Source: Halomonas sp. A40-4 (GTDB lineage Bacteria; Pseudomonadota; Gammaproteobacteria; Pseudomonadales; Halomonadaceae). Taken from it: a stretch of DNA of 64,000 nt. The notes below the pieces were generated by a model. That model was not told where the DNA came from. It did no database searches and saw only the letters and a program-made list of their open reading frames with translations. The translations under genes were made by a program, and so were the position numbers. Each line of letters opens with the position of its first letter. Within the stretch, counting starts at the first letter, position 1. The DNA lies in NCBI RefSeq assembly GCF_015767635.1, contig NZ_CP065230.1, positions 1,054,001 to 1,118,000 on the forward strand, in the 5' to 3' direction. Shown one piece after another: positions 43,666 to 52,207 of this stretch.

Positions 43666-44304
43666 ATGAGGCGTCGATGCCCCCTTTCTGACCAATGGAT
43701 CTATCAGTTTGATCGTGCGCTGCGCACGCTGGCGCCGCCCACGGCGCGCACAAAATCACTTGTGCCGGTATCATCTGGCGATAAAACCCTGACAGCCTTC
43801 GAGGCACACCACGTGGCAGGCATGATGCGCGTCAATCACAGTGGGGAGGTATGCCTGCAAGGGCTTTACCAGGGACAGCGGTTGTTTACGCAACGGCCGG
43901 ATGCCAGTGCGCAAATGCAGCAATCAGCGACCAATGATCTTGGCCATCTGGCCCTGTTTAGCCAGCGGCTGCGGCAACTGGATAGCCGTACAAGCCTGCT
44001 TGCCCCGTGTTTCTATATAGCCTCGCTCAGTATTGGTGCGACCACGGGTGTACTGAGTGAGCGCCTTGGCCTGGGGCTGCTGGCCGCCAGCGAAACGCAA
44101 GCCGCTAGGCGGTTCAGTGATCAGCCGTCACGCCTGCCGGAGGCTGATCAGACGTCACGTACCCTGCTTCGCAAAGTGGCCGTGGAGAAAAACCACCATG
44201 CCCAACTGGCGCTAGAAGCGGGCGGTGTCAACCTGCCTGCGCCGGTGCAGTGGCTGATGCGCGGCGCCTTCAAGGCGGTCAGTAAAACGACGTATCACGG
44301 CTAA
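43666..44304 (+). CDS. coq7: Coq7-like demethoxyubiquinone hydroxylase with altered diiron ligands
   Basis: The 212-residue di-iron carboxylate protein of the Coq7 family is recognisable by MMRVNHSGEVCLQGLYQGQ, RLRQLDSRTSLLAP and the C-terminus KAVSKTTYHG. Glu61, His94, Glu143 and His178 are in expected places. The first ExxH reads D91-L-G-H, and the second reads K175-N-H-H with Glu174 shifted by one residue. By family knowledge these positions are normally Glu, so activity may be reduced or changed. AAGGAG precedes the ATG. The enzyme would hydroxylate demethoxyubiquinol at the inner membrane. Confidence 0.85.
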   Translation: MRRRCPLSDQWIYQFDRALRTLAPPTARTKSLVPVSSGDKTLTAFEAHHVAGMMRVNHSGEVCLQGLYQGQRLFTQRPDASAQMQQSATNDLGHLALFSQRLRQLDSRTSLLAPCFYIASLSIGATTGVLSERLGLGLLAASETQAARRFSDQPSRLPEADQTSRTLLRKVAVEKNHHAQLALEAGGVNLPAPVQWLMRGAFKAVSKTTYHG

Positions 44305-44335
44305 CCGCTGGCAGATATCCATAAACAGCCACGCA

Positions 44336-44361
44336 TAAAAAAGCCCCGCCAAGGCGGGGCT
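44336..44361. terminator. Bidirectional terminator between coq7 and ettA
   Basis: A 9-bp perfect stem AGCCCCGCC / GGCGGGGCT with a 2-base loop. The minus-strand reading ends in TTTTTT and is the stronger direction (ettA). The plus-strand tail is CAATTT. Confidence 0.85.
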
Positions 44362-44413
44362 CAATTTACTAAAAAAGACTCAACTTATCTTGCGCAAGGT
44401 CCGAATCAACCCG

Positions 44414-44494
44414 TAGCGGGGGTTATTCGCCATGGATGGCGAATGTAGCGCCCATGGAGGGGTTTACAGCGCCCCCGCCAAGGGTTGTTCGGAC
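44414..44494 (-). repeat. Dispersed palindromic intergenic repeat, copy 2
   Basis: This is the reverse-orientation relative of 431-509, lying immediately after the ettA stop in a convergent gap. It contains the perfect palindrome TTCGCCAT-GG-ATGGCGAA and GCGGGGG / CCCCCGC ends. Confidence 0.7.
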
Positions 44495-44501
44495 CAGGCT
44501 A

Positions 44502-46163
44502 TTAAGCATCGATGCGCTTGTACTTCATCCGCTTGGGCGTGTCGTTGCCCACACGCTTCTTGTGATCTTCTTCGTAGTCGGTGTAGTTACCGTCAAAGAA
44601 GACCACTTCCGAATCGCCCTCAAACGCCAGAATATGCGTCGCAATCCGGTCGAGGAACCAACGGTCGTGGGAGATCACCATGGCACAGCCCGGGAAGGCC
44701 AGCAGGGCCTCTTCCAGCGCACGCAGCGTCTCGATATCCAGATCGTTGGAGGGTTCGTCGAGCAGCAGCACGTTGGCACCCTGCTTGAGCGTTTGCGCGA
44801 GCTGCAAACGACCCCGCTCACCACCGGATAACTCATCCAGACGTTTCTGCTGGTCGTTGCCCTTGAAGTTGAAGCGACCCACGTACGCCCGTGAAGCGAC
44901 CTCGTAACCATTGATGTTGAGGATATCCTGGCCATCGGAGACGGCCTGCCAGACGGTCTGCTTGTCGTCCAGAGCATCGCGGAGCTGCTCGACATAAGCG
45001 ATATCCACGGTCTCGCCAAGCACCACCTCGCCGGCATCGGGCTGTTCCTGGCCGGTAATCAGCTTGAATAGGGTCGACTTACCGGCGCCGTTACCGCCCA
45101 CAATGCCGACGATGGCACCGGGGGGAACCGAGAACGAAAGATCCTGATAAAGCAGCTTGTCGTCGAAGCGTTTTGCCACATCATGAAACTCGATGACCTT
45201 ATCCCCCAGGCGCGGGCCGGGTGGAATATAGATCTCATTGGTTTCATTACGCTTCTGGAAATCACCGGACTGCATTTCCTCGAAGCGGTTAAGGCGTGCC
45301 TTGCTTTTCGCCTGGCGGCCCTTCGAGTTTGAGCGTACCCACTCAAGCTCCTGCTTGATGGCTTTCTGGCGAGAAGCCTCCTGCTTGGCTTCCTGACCCA
45401 GGCGCTGTTCTTTCTGCTCAAGCCACTGCGAGTAGTTGCCCTCGAACGGAATACCCTGGCCGCGGTCCAGCTCAAGAATCCAGCCCGCCACGTTGTCCAG
45501 GAAGTAGCGGTCGTGGGTAATGGCAACCACGGTGCCGTTGTAGTCGTGCAGAAAACGTTCCAGCCAGGCGACTGATTCGGCATCCAGGTGGTTGGTCGGT
45601 TCGTCGAGCAGCAGCATGTCGGGGCTTGAGAGCAGCAGACGACACAGTGCCACACGGCGGCGCTCACCGCCGGACAGGTTGCCGACCTGAGCTTCCCAGG
45701 GGGGGAGGCGCAGTGCTTCAGCGGCGACGTCTAGCTTGCGCTCGATGTTATGGGCGTCGGCCGCTTCGATAATGTTTTCCAGGCGTGCCTGCTCGCTCGC
45801 CAGGGCATCAAAGTCGGCGTCAGGCTCAGCGTAGGCAGCGTAAACGCCATCGAGTTTTTCCTGGGCTTCCTTGATAGCGCCCAGGGCTTCTTCGACGGTC
45901 TCGCGGACATTCTTGCTGTCGTCGAGTTCCGGCTCCTGAGGCAGATAACCGACGTTGATTCCCGGCATCGGACGGGCTTCACCTTCAAACTCATTATCGA
46001 CACCGGCCATGATGCGCAGCAGTGTGGATTTACCCGCGCCATTCAAGCCCAGTACGCCAATCTTGGCGCCCGGGAAAAACGACAGCGAAATATCTTTAAG
46101 AATTTGCTTTTTGGGCGGCACGATCTTGCCAACCCGGTTCATGGTGAAAACGTATTGCGCCAT
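44502..46163 (-). CDS. ettA: Energy-dependent translational throttle EttA (ABC-F)
   Basis: The 553-residue ABC-F protein has two ATPase domains: Walker A motifs GLNGAGKST and GGNGAGKST, and signatures LSGGERRRVALCRLL and LSGGERGRLQLAQTL. It binds the ribosomal E site and gates entry into elongation according to ATP/ADP. The frame is open to 46253, but the conserved start is MAQYVFTMNRVGK at 46163, giving the family's usual length (E. coli 555). Confidence 0.96.
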   Translation of the reverse strand: MAQYVFTMNRVGKIVPPKKQILKDISLSFFPGAKIGVLGLNGAGKSTLLRIMAGVDNEFEGEARPMPGINVGYLPQEPELDDSKNVRETVEEALGAIKEAQEKLDGVYAAYAEPDADFDALASEQARLENIIEAADAHNIERKLDVAAEALRLPPWEAQVGNLSGGERRRVALCRLLLSSPDMLLLDEPTNHLDAESVAWLERFLHDYNGTVVAITHDRYFLDNVAGWILELDRGQGIPFEGNYSQWLEQKEQRLGQEAKQEASRQKAIKQELEWVRSNSKGRQAKSKARLNRFEEMQSGDFQKRNETNEIYIPPGPRLGDKVIEFHDVAKRFDDKLLYQDLSFSVPPGAIVGIVGGNGAGKSTLFKLITGQEQPDAGEVVLGETVDIAYVEQLRDALDDKQTVWQAVSDGQDILNINGYEVASRAYVGRFNFKGNDQQKRLDELSGGERGRLQLAQTLKQGANVLLLDEPSNDLDIETLRALEEALLAFPGCAMVISHDRWFLDRIATHILAFEGDSEVVFFDGNYTDYEEDHKKRVGNDTPKRMKYKRIDA

Positions 46164-46310
46164 GGAAATCCGTATAGTTGATGAAAAAAATGCCAGCGTC
46201 ACCGCTGAGCGATAGGCAGATGATAGAGCCCCACGTGACGAAAGGCCAGCCAAGGAAGGCTGACCGTCCAGGTGCGGTCAGGTTGGTACCTGATGTCGCA
46301 GCGGGGAAGG

Positions 46311-46330
46311 CATCAGGAATGTTCCTGATG
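46311..46330 (-). terminator. Hairpin after the PA3496-like gene
   Basis: A perfect 9-bp stem CATCAGGAA / TTCCTGATG with a 2-base loop lies 12 bases after the stop of the small gene. The T tract is poor. Confidence 0.45.
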
Positions 46331-46341
46331 ACTCTGCATCA

Positions 46342-46557
46342 TTACTCTTCTTCGTCCCAGCCGTCATCGATCGCGCGTTTGAGGCGGCGTTCTTCAAGCC
46401 AGGCCTCAACCTGGCGTCTGGCGCGCAGGCTATCGGCTTTGTTGCTCGGCCGAGAACGGCTGTAGTGTTCGTCATTGACGGCGTCAGAGGAATCGAACTC
46501 ATCCGCTTCACCGTCTTCAGGAGAGAAAGTTTCACGACTCAAGGGATTACGGCTCAT
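46342..46557 (-). CDS. PA3496-family small protein
   Basis: The 71-residue, highly charged cytoplasmic protein ends in RRQVEAWLEERRLKRAIDDGWDEEE, the conserved tail of the PA3496 (putative envelope-integrity) family. GGAGGG before ATG 46557 decides the start. Function is poorly known. Confidence 0.8.
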   Translation of the reverse strand: MSRNPLSRETFSPEDGEADEFDSSDAVNDEHYSRSRPSNKADSLRARRQVEAWLEERRLKRAIDDGWDEEE

Positions 46558-46697
46558 GACTGGCCCTCCAACCCAAGCCGGCGTGCCGGCGTCATTATGG
46601 CTTTCTGGTTGGCAGAGCAACAGAAAGCGCCAAGCGCTTCAGCAAGCGCCTTGCCGCTATATAACGCCGGTTACGTTGAAGATCAAGCCTTGTCGTT

Positions 46698-47144
46698 TTA
46701 TTTTTCTGTTTTTGTATCTGCCTGCTTGGCATGGAGTGCGGCGAGTGCCTGTTGCGCTTCCACACGTTCGGTCACATCTTTCTGTACGCCGATGTAGTAC
46801 ATCAGGTTATCGGCTTCGTCGAAAACCGGCGTGATCGACAGCTCATTCCAGAACATGGTGCCGTCTTTACGATAGTTGCGCAGCACCTCCCGCGAAGGCT
46901 TGCCTGCATTCAGCGCCTCACGAATCGCGTTGAGAGGATCTTGATCGCGATCCTCATTCTGCAAAAAACGGCAGTCCCGATATAAAATTTCATCGGCGCT
47001 GTAACCAGTGAGGCGCTCAAAGCCTTTGTTGACATAAATCAGGATGTTTTCGTCACCTTCCTGTTCAGCAACCACAATGCCGTCTTCGGAGGCGTCAACC
47101 ATGCGTTCGAGCAACGCGGGGCTGATCATGGGAGATCGTTTCAT
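46698..47144 (-). CDS. Short LOV-domain photoreceptor
   Basis: The 148-residue protein is a single PAS/LOV core with short helical extensions. The photoactive Cys58 lies in LYRDCRFLQNEDRDQ, and LRNYRKDGTMFWNELSITPV and YYIGVQKDVTERVE complete the flavin pocket. It closely resembles the short LOV proteins of Pseudomonas putida (PpSB1-LOV, 142 residues). It would bind FMN and form a blue-light cysteinyl adduct; with no output domain it probably signals through its helices. AGGA precedes ATG 47144. Confidence 0.9.
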   Translation of the reverse strand: MKRSPMISPALLERMVDASEDGIVVAEQEGDENILIYVNKGFERLTGYSADEILYRDCRFLQNEDRDQDPLNAIREALNAGKPSREVLRNYRKDGTMFWNELSITPVFDEADNLMYYIGVQKDVTERVEAQQALAALHAKQADTKTEK

Positions 47145-47278
47145 CAAGGGGTCCTGTTGCAGCTCCAAACCTATCGTGGCGTATTGTCACGTAATTTTTA
47201 TGATAGCAAAAGGCCGCATAACGGCTGCCACCGACTTACCATCATGGCGAGCGTTGCCCTGCTTTGCAATCCTGAACG

Positions 47279-48592
47279 TCACTCAACCTGCGGTAATCGC
47301 AGGGCACTGAACATCGCCGCCAGGGCGGTGGCGGACAAAACGAGCAGCAAGGCGCTACTGCCCAGCCACTGGGCCAACAGGCCGACCACCCCGCCCACCA
47401 GCAGCATCAGTACCCCCGTCAGGGTGTTCGAGAGTGCCACATAAAGGGCGCGGTTATCCTGGCTTGCCATGTCGACCAGGTAGGTTTTGCGACCCAGACG
47501 CACCCCATGATGAACAATCACCAGCGCCGCATAGACCAGTGCGTAGGGCCATATACGCTCGGAAACGACGGTCGGCAGCCACGCAATGCCTGCGCCCAGC
47601 AAACAGCATAAGGTTGTCCCGATCGCGGCATCTCGCATGACGCCTCGACTGGAGTGGTCGGCCCGCTTGCCCCACACGGGGCTTGCCACCATGGCGGCCA
47701 GGCCGGATACCACAACCAGAAGCCCCAGGCTGCTTAGCTCGCTGCCGCTTTGTTGTTGACCCAGCAGCGCCAGATAGGGAAGGGCCAGGGCGCTGGAAAG
47801 CAGCAACGCCCGGCACAGGTTGAAGTGTAAAAACGTGCGGTCTTGCTTGAGTAACGTAAGTCCCTGTATGATGCTATCCCAGGCATTTTCGCCACCTTCA
47901 ACAGCGCCCGGCGTTTCCTCGATACGGGCGGCGCAGATCCCGTTGACGGCCCAGCCAAAAGCCGCAATGCCTAGCAGCGCCGCAAGTGTCACCTTGCCCA
48001 GGGAGTCATCCAGAAGCATCAATACGCCCCCGGCTGCCAGAGTGGCTGCCCCGGCAACACTGCCACTCCAGCCCATCAGGGTGCCACGGCGGCGTTTGGC
48101 AATGGTCTTGCCCATGACATCCTTGGTGGCGATGGACGAAAGGCCCCGGGCCAGCGACAGCATGACCAGTGCCATCAAGACCAGGCTGCCTCCCAGGCTG
48201 CCACTGCTCCACAACGCCAACGCTGCCAGCACGACTGCCGCCAGCGCCTGCAAGGCAGCACCGGCCACCCACACCCATTTGCGTTGCGGCTTGAGGCGAA
48301 TGAAACCGGCCACAAAAATCTGCGGCAACAGTGCCCCGGACTCACGAATAGGCACCAATAGCCCGACCATCCATACCGGCGCACCGATGATGCCCATTAG
48401 CCAGGGCAATACCAGTCGTGCACTGGATAGCTCATCCGCCAGCTTATTGCCGAGTGATGCCCATAAATGCAGCATGAAGTTACGCGGTTGCTCATGGCAG
48501 GCGCTATCGGGAATGTCATCGCACATCCGGCTGTCCTCGTCGCCGGTCAGCCACTCGTAAATGCGCGATTCTGAGAGGTCATGTCTAGCCAT
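47279..48592 (-). CDS. MFS transporter
   Basis: The 437-residue membrane protein of the major facilitator superfamily has about twelve hydrophobic segments and an N-terminal cytosolic extension of about 35 residues (MARHDLSESRIYEWLTGDED). The loop GKTIAKRRRGTLMGWSGS lies between helices. Substrate unknown. AAGGAG lies 5 bases before the ATG. Confidence 0.85.
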   Translation of the reverse strand: MARHDLSESRIYEWLTGDEDSRMCDDIPDSACHEQPRNFMLHLWASLGNKLADELSSARLVLPWLMGIIGAPVWMVGLLVPIRESGALLPQIFVAGFIRLKPQRKWVWVAGAALQALAAVVLAALALWSSGSLGGSLVLMALVMLSLARGLSSIATKDVMGKTIAKRRRGTLMGWSGSVAGAATLAAGGVLMLLDDSLGKVTLAALLGIAAFGWAVNGICAARIEETPGAVEGGENAWDSIIQGLTLLKQDRTFLHFNLCRALLLSSALALPYLALLGQQQSGSELSSLGLLVVVSGLAAMVASPVWGKRADHSSRGVMRDAAIGTTLCCLLGAGIAWLPTVVSERIWPYALVYAALVIVHHGVRLGRKTYLVDMASQDNRALYVALSNTLTGVLMLLVGGVVGLLAQWLGSSALLLVLSATALAAMFSALRLPQVE

Positions 48593-48706
48593 CTAGGCTC
48601 CTTGGCAGTCGTCGTCCCGGGCGGCTCGTTTTGACGAGCCGTGTTATTCAGTACACTCTTGCTGGGCAATACCCCTGTCTAGTACAGGTGCTCACTATAC
48701 GCGGTG

Positions 48707-48742
48707 GTTAACGCCTGCAGATTAGTTAATGCCCGCAGATTA
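48707..48742 (+). repeat. Two 18-bp tandem repeats upstream of the SelW-like gene
   Basis: GTTAACGCCTGCAGATTA and GTTAATGCCCGCAGATTA are adjacent (16 of 18 bases identical), about 60 bases before the next gene. A CCTGT..ACAGG palindrome lies just upstream. Possibly an operator. Confidence 0.55.
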
Positions 48743-48801
48743 TTACGCAGTTTATTAATAGTACTCATGGATAATGGCGAGTGTCGCCAAGGAGCTCAAG
48801 G

Positions 48802-49071
48802 ATGTCGCGTATTCAAATCCGCTATTGCACGCAATGCCAATGGCTGCTACGCAGCGGGTGGTATGCGCAGGAGCTGCTTTCCACCTTTGGCGAAACGTTG
48901 CAAGAAGTAGCGCTTTGCCCCAGTCACGGCGGCACCTTCGAAATATGGTGCGACGGCGTACTGCTGTGGGAGCGCAAACGTGATGACGGTTTCCCGGATA
49001 TCAAAACCCTCAAGCAGCGGGTGCGAGACCACGTCGAACCCGCCCGTGACCTGGGCCATACCGACCGATGA
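48802..49071 (+). CDS. SelT/SelW/SelH-family selenoprotein-like protein (Cys form)
   Basis: The 89-residue thioredoxin-like protein of the Rdx family has the CxxC motif C9-T-Q-C12 and the conserved GGTFEIWCDGVLLWERKRDDGFPDIKTLKQRVRD. Cys takes the place of selenocysteine, so no SECIS is needed. AAGGAG precedes ATG 48802. It overlaps the EamA gene by ATGA. Confidence 0.9.
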   Translation: MSRIQIRYCTQCQWLLRSGWYAQELLSTFGETLQEVALCPSHGGTFEIWCDGVLLWERKRDDGFPDIKTLKQRVRDHVEPARDLGHTDR

Positions 49072-49937
49072 ATCAGGACCGCCAAGCAATTCTCTATGGG
49101 TTGGGGGCAGTTGCCCTCTGGTCCACCGTCGCCACCGCCTTCAAGGTTGCCTTGGCCTGGATGTCGCCCCTGGAACTGATGTGGCTGGCGGCGTTGGTTT
49201 CCTGGCTGCTGATGGGCGTACTGGTGGTGTACCAGGGTAACGCCAGAATAGCGCTCAACACCGGTTGGAAAACCGCTGCCTGGGCCGGGTTGATGAACCC
49301 GGTCGCTTATTACCTGGTGCTGTTTGCCGCTTATGATCGACTGCCCGGCCAGGAAGCCATGGCGCTCAATTACACCTGGGCGTTGGCCATGGCGTTTCTG
49401 GCGGTACCGCTGTTGGGGCACCGCCTGACCGTCAAGGATGTCACCGCCGGACTGGTCGCCTACGCAGGCGTCTGGGTGATCGCCACCCGTGGCAATGTGT
49501 TCGATGTCCACTTTGCCGACCCGCTTGGCGTCGCCTTTGCGCTAGCATCCACGCTGCTGTGGGCGCTTTACTGGCTGCTCAATGCCCGCGATAAACGCCA
49601 GCCGTTGGTGGGGCAGTGGCAAAACTTCACCGTCGGGTTGCCGGTATTGACGCTATTGCTGGTATGGGGGCCAGGGTTTCAGTGGCATGGCGGTTCGGCG
49701 TTGGTGGCCGGTATTTATGTCGGTCTGTTTGAGATGGGTATCGCATTTATTTTGTGGCAGCTTGCGGTTCACAAGGTGTCACGCACCGCCAAGGTCTCAA
49801 ACCTGATATTTCTTTCCCCGCCTGTCTCGCTTTTGTTACTGTTTGTAGTCGTTGGTGAGTCGATTTATCCTTCAACCTTGGTGGGCCTGGTGCTTATTCT
49901 GGCAGGGTTAGGCTGGCAACAAACGCGTAGATCATAG
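49068..49937 (+). CDS. EamA/DMT-superfamily transporter
   Basis: The 289-residue protein has ten hydrophobic segments in two EamA repeats (WSTVATAFKVALAWMSPLELMW near the start; VSRTAKVSNLIFLSPPVSLLLLF in the second). It is a probable metabolite exporter of unknown substrate. Its ATG overlaps the stop of the SelW-like gene. Confidence 0.87.
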   Translation: MNQDRQAILYGLGAVALWSTVATAFKVALAWMSPLELMWLAALVSWLLMGVLVVYQGNARIALNTGWKTAAWAGLMNPVAYYLVLFAAYDRLPGQEAMALNYTWALAMAFLAVPLLGHRLTVKDVTAGLVAYAGVWVIATRGNVFDVHFADPLGVAFALASTLLWALYWLLNARDKRQPLVGQWQNFTVGLPVLTLLLVWGPGFQWHGGSALVAGIYVGLFEMGIAFILWQLAVHKVSRTAKVSNLIFLSPPVSLLLLFVVVGESIYPSTLVGLVLILAGLGWQQTRRS

Positions 49938-50335
49938 GGTTAAGCCTTTTTTATCAGTCTTGTAAACCAATGCTTTGGCTTTTGGTTTACATATTCCTGT
50001 CTACTTAATAAGAAATTTATTGCATTAGGTTTTGTAAGTAATGTAATTTTGTTTTACGATAATTTACATTAATATTTCTGACGTAACCTATGTGTTATAA
50101 GCTATAAAGAGCAAATACATCATCAGGGTGCTTAAGCTCTTATGACGAGTAACGTGGACACGCAAGGCTCTAGAGCTTAGCACCACCAGGGTATGGAAAC
50201 CGGGAATGGATGCGCCACCTGAACATAACGAGTGTTAGGAGAGTCCCGCGATAAAAAAATAACGTATCGATTGCTATCGGTGATTGCGGTGGTTTTGCTG
50301 CAGTCGCTGTCTCATATTCCATGAGGGGACCACAG
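49938..50335 (+). other. AT-rich intergenic region upstream of the adhesin-secretion operon
   Basis: About 400 bases without a gene. The first 170 are strongly AT-rich (runs such as TTTTGTTTTACGATAATTTACATTAATATTT), unlike the surroundings. The second half is mixed and structured (hairpin at 50127-50184). It likely contains the promoter and a long leader of the TolC-lapB-lapC operon; I cannot fix the -35/-10 boxes. Confidence 0.5.
50127..50184 (+). promoter_or_regulatory. Long stem-loop in the TolC-operon leader
   Basis: GGTGCTTAAGCTCT (50127-50140) pairs with AGAGCTTAGCACC (50172-50184) with a single bulged T. It encloses 31 bases that contain a smaller CGTG-GA-CACG hairpin. There is no T tract after it, so it looks like a leader structure rather than a terminator. 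Confidence 0.5.
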
Positions 50336-51862
50336 ATGAAAAAACTCAGCTACACCAACGGGCTTTACCAACGGTTTGGCTTGGCACGTATCATTCAGGC
50401 GGCCGCTTTCGGCACCAGCCTGACACTCCTTCCGCTCGGTCAGGCGATGGCACAATCGCTTCCATCCGATATGGCCATTCCGGGTTCATCCAATCTGCAA
50501 GAGACTGTCCAGCAGGCGATCACCCAGAATCCCGAAGTCAACGCGGCGTTCCGCGCCTTCAATGCGGCGGGTTACGACCGGGATGAGGCCTGGGGCGGTT
50601 ACCTGCCAAGCGTGGATGCCACTGCTGGCGTAGGCCGCGAGTCCGTCGAAGGTGATGGCCGCGGTAGTTATGACACTGATTACGTGCAGCTCGAGTTGAC
50701 CCAAATGGTCTACGACGGTTTTGCGACGGCCGGACGGGTAGAGCAACTGGACCGGGCAGAACTGGTACGTTACTACGAGCTATTGGGCGCCAGTGAAAAC
50801 GTCGCTCTGGAAGCGACCAGGGCTTACGCTGATGTGCTGCGCTATCGTGAGCTGGTGCGCCTGGCTCAGGATAATTACCGCCAGCACATGCGGGTCTACG
50901 ATCAGATCGAAGAGCGTGCGCTGTCCGGCGCAGGCCGCGGTGTTGATCTTGAGCAGATTACCGGTCGTGTCGCGCTGGCCGAATCCAACCTGCTGACTGA
51001 AGCCTCAAATCTGCATGATGTCTCGGCGCGCTATAACCGCATCGTCGGCGACCTGCCGGTAGAAAACCTGGCCCCCACGCCGGCATTAGAAGACGAGCTA
51101 CCCAGCTCGGTGCAAGAGGCGGTCAACCTTGCCTTTGAAGGCAACCCCGACTTCCATGCCGCCATTGAAGACATTGCGGCGTCGCGGGCGGAGCAGGACA
51201 TTGCAGAAGCCGGCTTTCATCCGCGGTTGGATATCGTAGGACGCACCGGCAGCAACAACGATGATTCTGCGGCAATCGGTCGTCGTGACCAGAGCAGCAT
51301 CGAGCTGGTAGCCAGCATGAACCTTTATCGGGGTGGCTCGGATCTGGCCTCATTCCGGGCAGCGAGTGAACGCATCGAGGAAGCCGTTGAAAATCGCGAG
51401 CTGGCTTGCCGCAACGTTCGTCAAACGACCCAGATCGCCTACGGGGACACCCAGCGGTTGCGCGAGCAGATGCAGTACCTGAATCAGCATCGCCAGTCCA
51501 TTGACCGGGTTCGCGGCGCTTATCAGCAGCAGTTCGATATCGGCGAGCGCACCCTGCTCGACGTGTTGGACAGCGAAAACGAGTTCTTCGAAGCCAGCCG
51601 AGCCTACGTGAACGCTCAGTATGATGTTGCCATTGCCGACGCCGAGACGCTGGCTTCAATGGGGCACCTGATGCGCACCCTGGATGTATCACGCGCCGAC
51701 ATGCCGAGCCTTTCAGACCTGGATAGCGATGGCGTCCAGATTGACGCCGAGGCTATCTGCCCGACTCAAGCGCCTGCCAACTATACGCTGGAGGATCTGG
51801 TAGGTAGTACCGGTAATGATCCGTCTTCGGGTGTCAGTACAGTGCGCTCGTTTGATGTTTGA
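50336..51862 (+). CDS. TolC-family outer-membrane channel (LapE-like), truncated by frameshift
   Basis: The 508-residue precursor has a signal peptide (to about AMAQ, residue 40) and two TolC-type repeats of long amphipathic helices (LQETVQQAITQNPEVNAAFRAFNAAGYDRDEAWGGYLPSVDATAG; ENRELACRNVRQTTQIAYGDTQRLREQMQYL). It forms the outer-membrane duct of a type I adhesin exporter whose other parts follow. GAGGGGA precedes ATG 50336. Its stop lies in a 7-bp tandem duplication (51851-51864) that appears to cut off a SPOR domain. Confidence 0.92.
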   Translation: MKKLSYTNGLYQRFGLARIIQAAAFGTSLTLLPLGQAMAQSLPSDMAIPGSSNLQETVQQAITQNPEVNAAFRAFNAAGYDRDEAWGGYLPSVDATAGVGRESVEGDGRGSYDTDYVQLELTQMVYDGFATAGRVEQLDRAELVRYYELLGASENVALEATRAYADVLRYRELVRLAQDNYRQHMRVYDQIEERALSGAGRGVDLEQITGRVALAESNLLTEASNLHDVSARYNRIVGDLPVENLAPTPALEDELPSSVQEAVNLAFEGNPDFHAAIEDIAASRAEQDIAEAGFHPRLDIVGRTGSNNDDSAAIGRRDQSSIELVASMNLYRGGSDLASFRAASERIEEAVENRELACRNVRQTTQIAYGDTQRLREQMQYLNQHRQSIDRVRGAYQQQFDIGERTLLDVLDSENEFFEASRAYVNAQYDVAIADAETLASMGHLMRTLDVSRADMPSLSDLDSDGVQIDAEAICPTQAPANYTLEDLVGSTGNDPSSGVSTVRSFDV

Positions 51863-51864
51863 TG
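51851..51864 (+). repeat. 7-bp tandem duplication at the TolC/SPOR junction
   Basis: TTTGATG occurs twice in a row, followed by GGG. With one copy removed the TolC frame runs ...TCG TTT GAT GGG GAT CGC... straight into the SPOR frame, without a stop. Confidence 0.9.
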
Positions 51865-52184
51865 GGGATCGCGCCATTGATTCGCTTTCGGTCGCTGACG
51901 TTTCGGGCAATCCCTCGGAGCGTCCTTCAGCGTTCTCGGACGAGATCGTTGACACCACCCCTGCGAATGCAAACTCATTTCTTCAGGTAGCGGCCCTCAG
52001 CAGCCAGTCATCGGCCGCTGAGCTGCAAAGAGAACTTGAAGGTCAGTTGAACATGCCAACTCGCGTGGTTGACGGTGGTGGTCTTTACCGTGTTCAGGTA
52101 GGCACCACCCCTGATGCAGTATCAGGCTTTCGCCGCCAGTTGAGCGATATGGGGTATGATGAAGCGTTTCCTGTCAGCAGTTAA
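51855..52184 (+). pseudogene. SPOR-domain segment, probably the detached C-terminus of the TolC protein
   Basis: This frame (open from 51804; first plausible ATG 51855) encodes about 109 residues. It starts with a Ser/Asp-rich linker and ends in a SPOR peptidoglycan-binding domain (SFLQVAALSSQSSAAELQRELEG...GLYRVQVGTTPD). It has no signal peptide, membrane segment or good ribosome site, odd for a domain that works in the periplasm. Deleting one 7-bp repeat unit fuses it in frame to the TolC gene, giving 613 residues. It could still be made by coupled re-initiation at ATG 51855. Confidence 0.75.
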
Positions 52185-52207
52185 GTAAGAGGATGGCGCT
52201 GTAGGTT

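Noticed and set aside
50127-50335. A c-di-GMP riboswitch in the adhesin-exporter leader
   Set aside because: The fragment ACGCAAGGC is reminiscent of GEMM-I, but the conserved core and tetraloop receptor could not be found. It is kept only as an unassigned structured leader.
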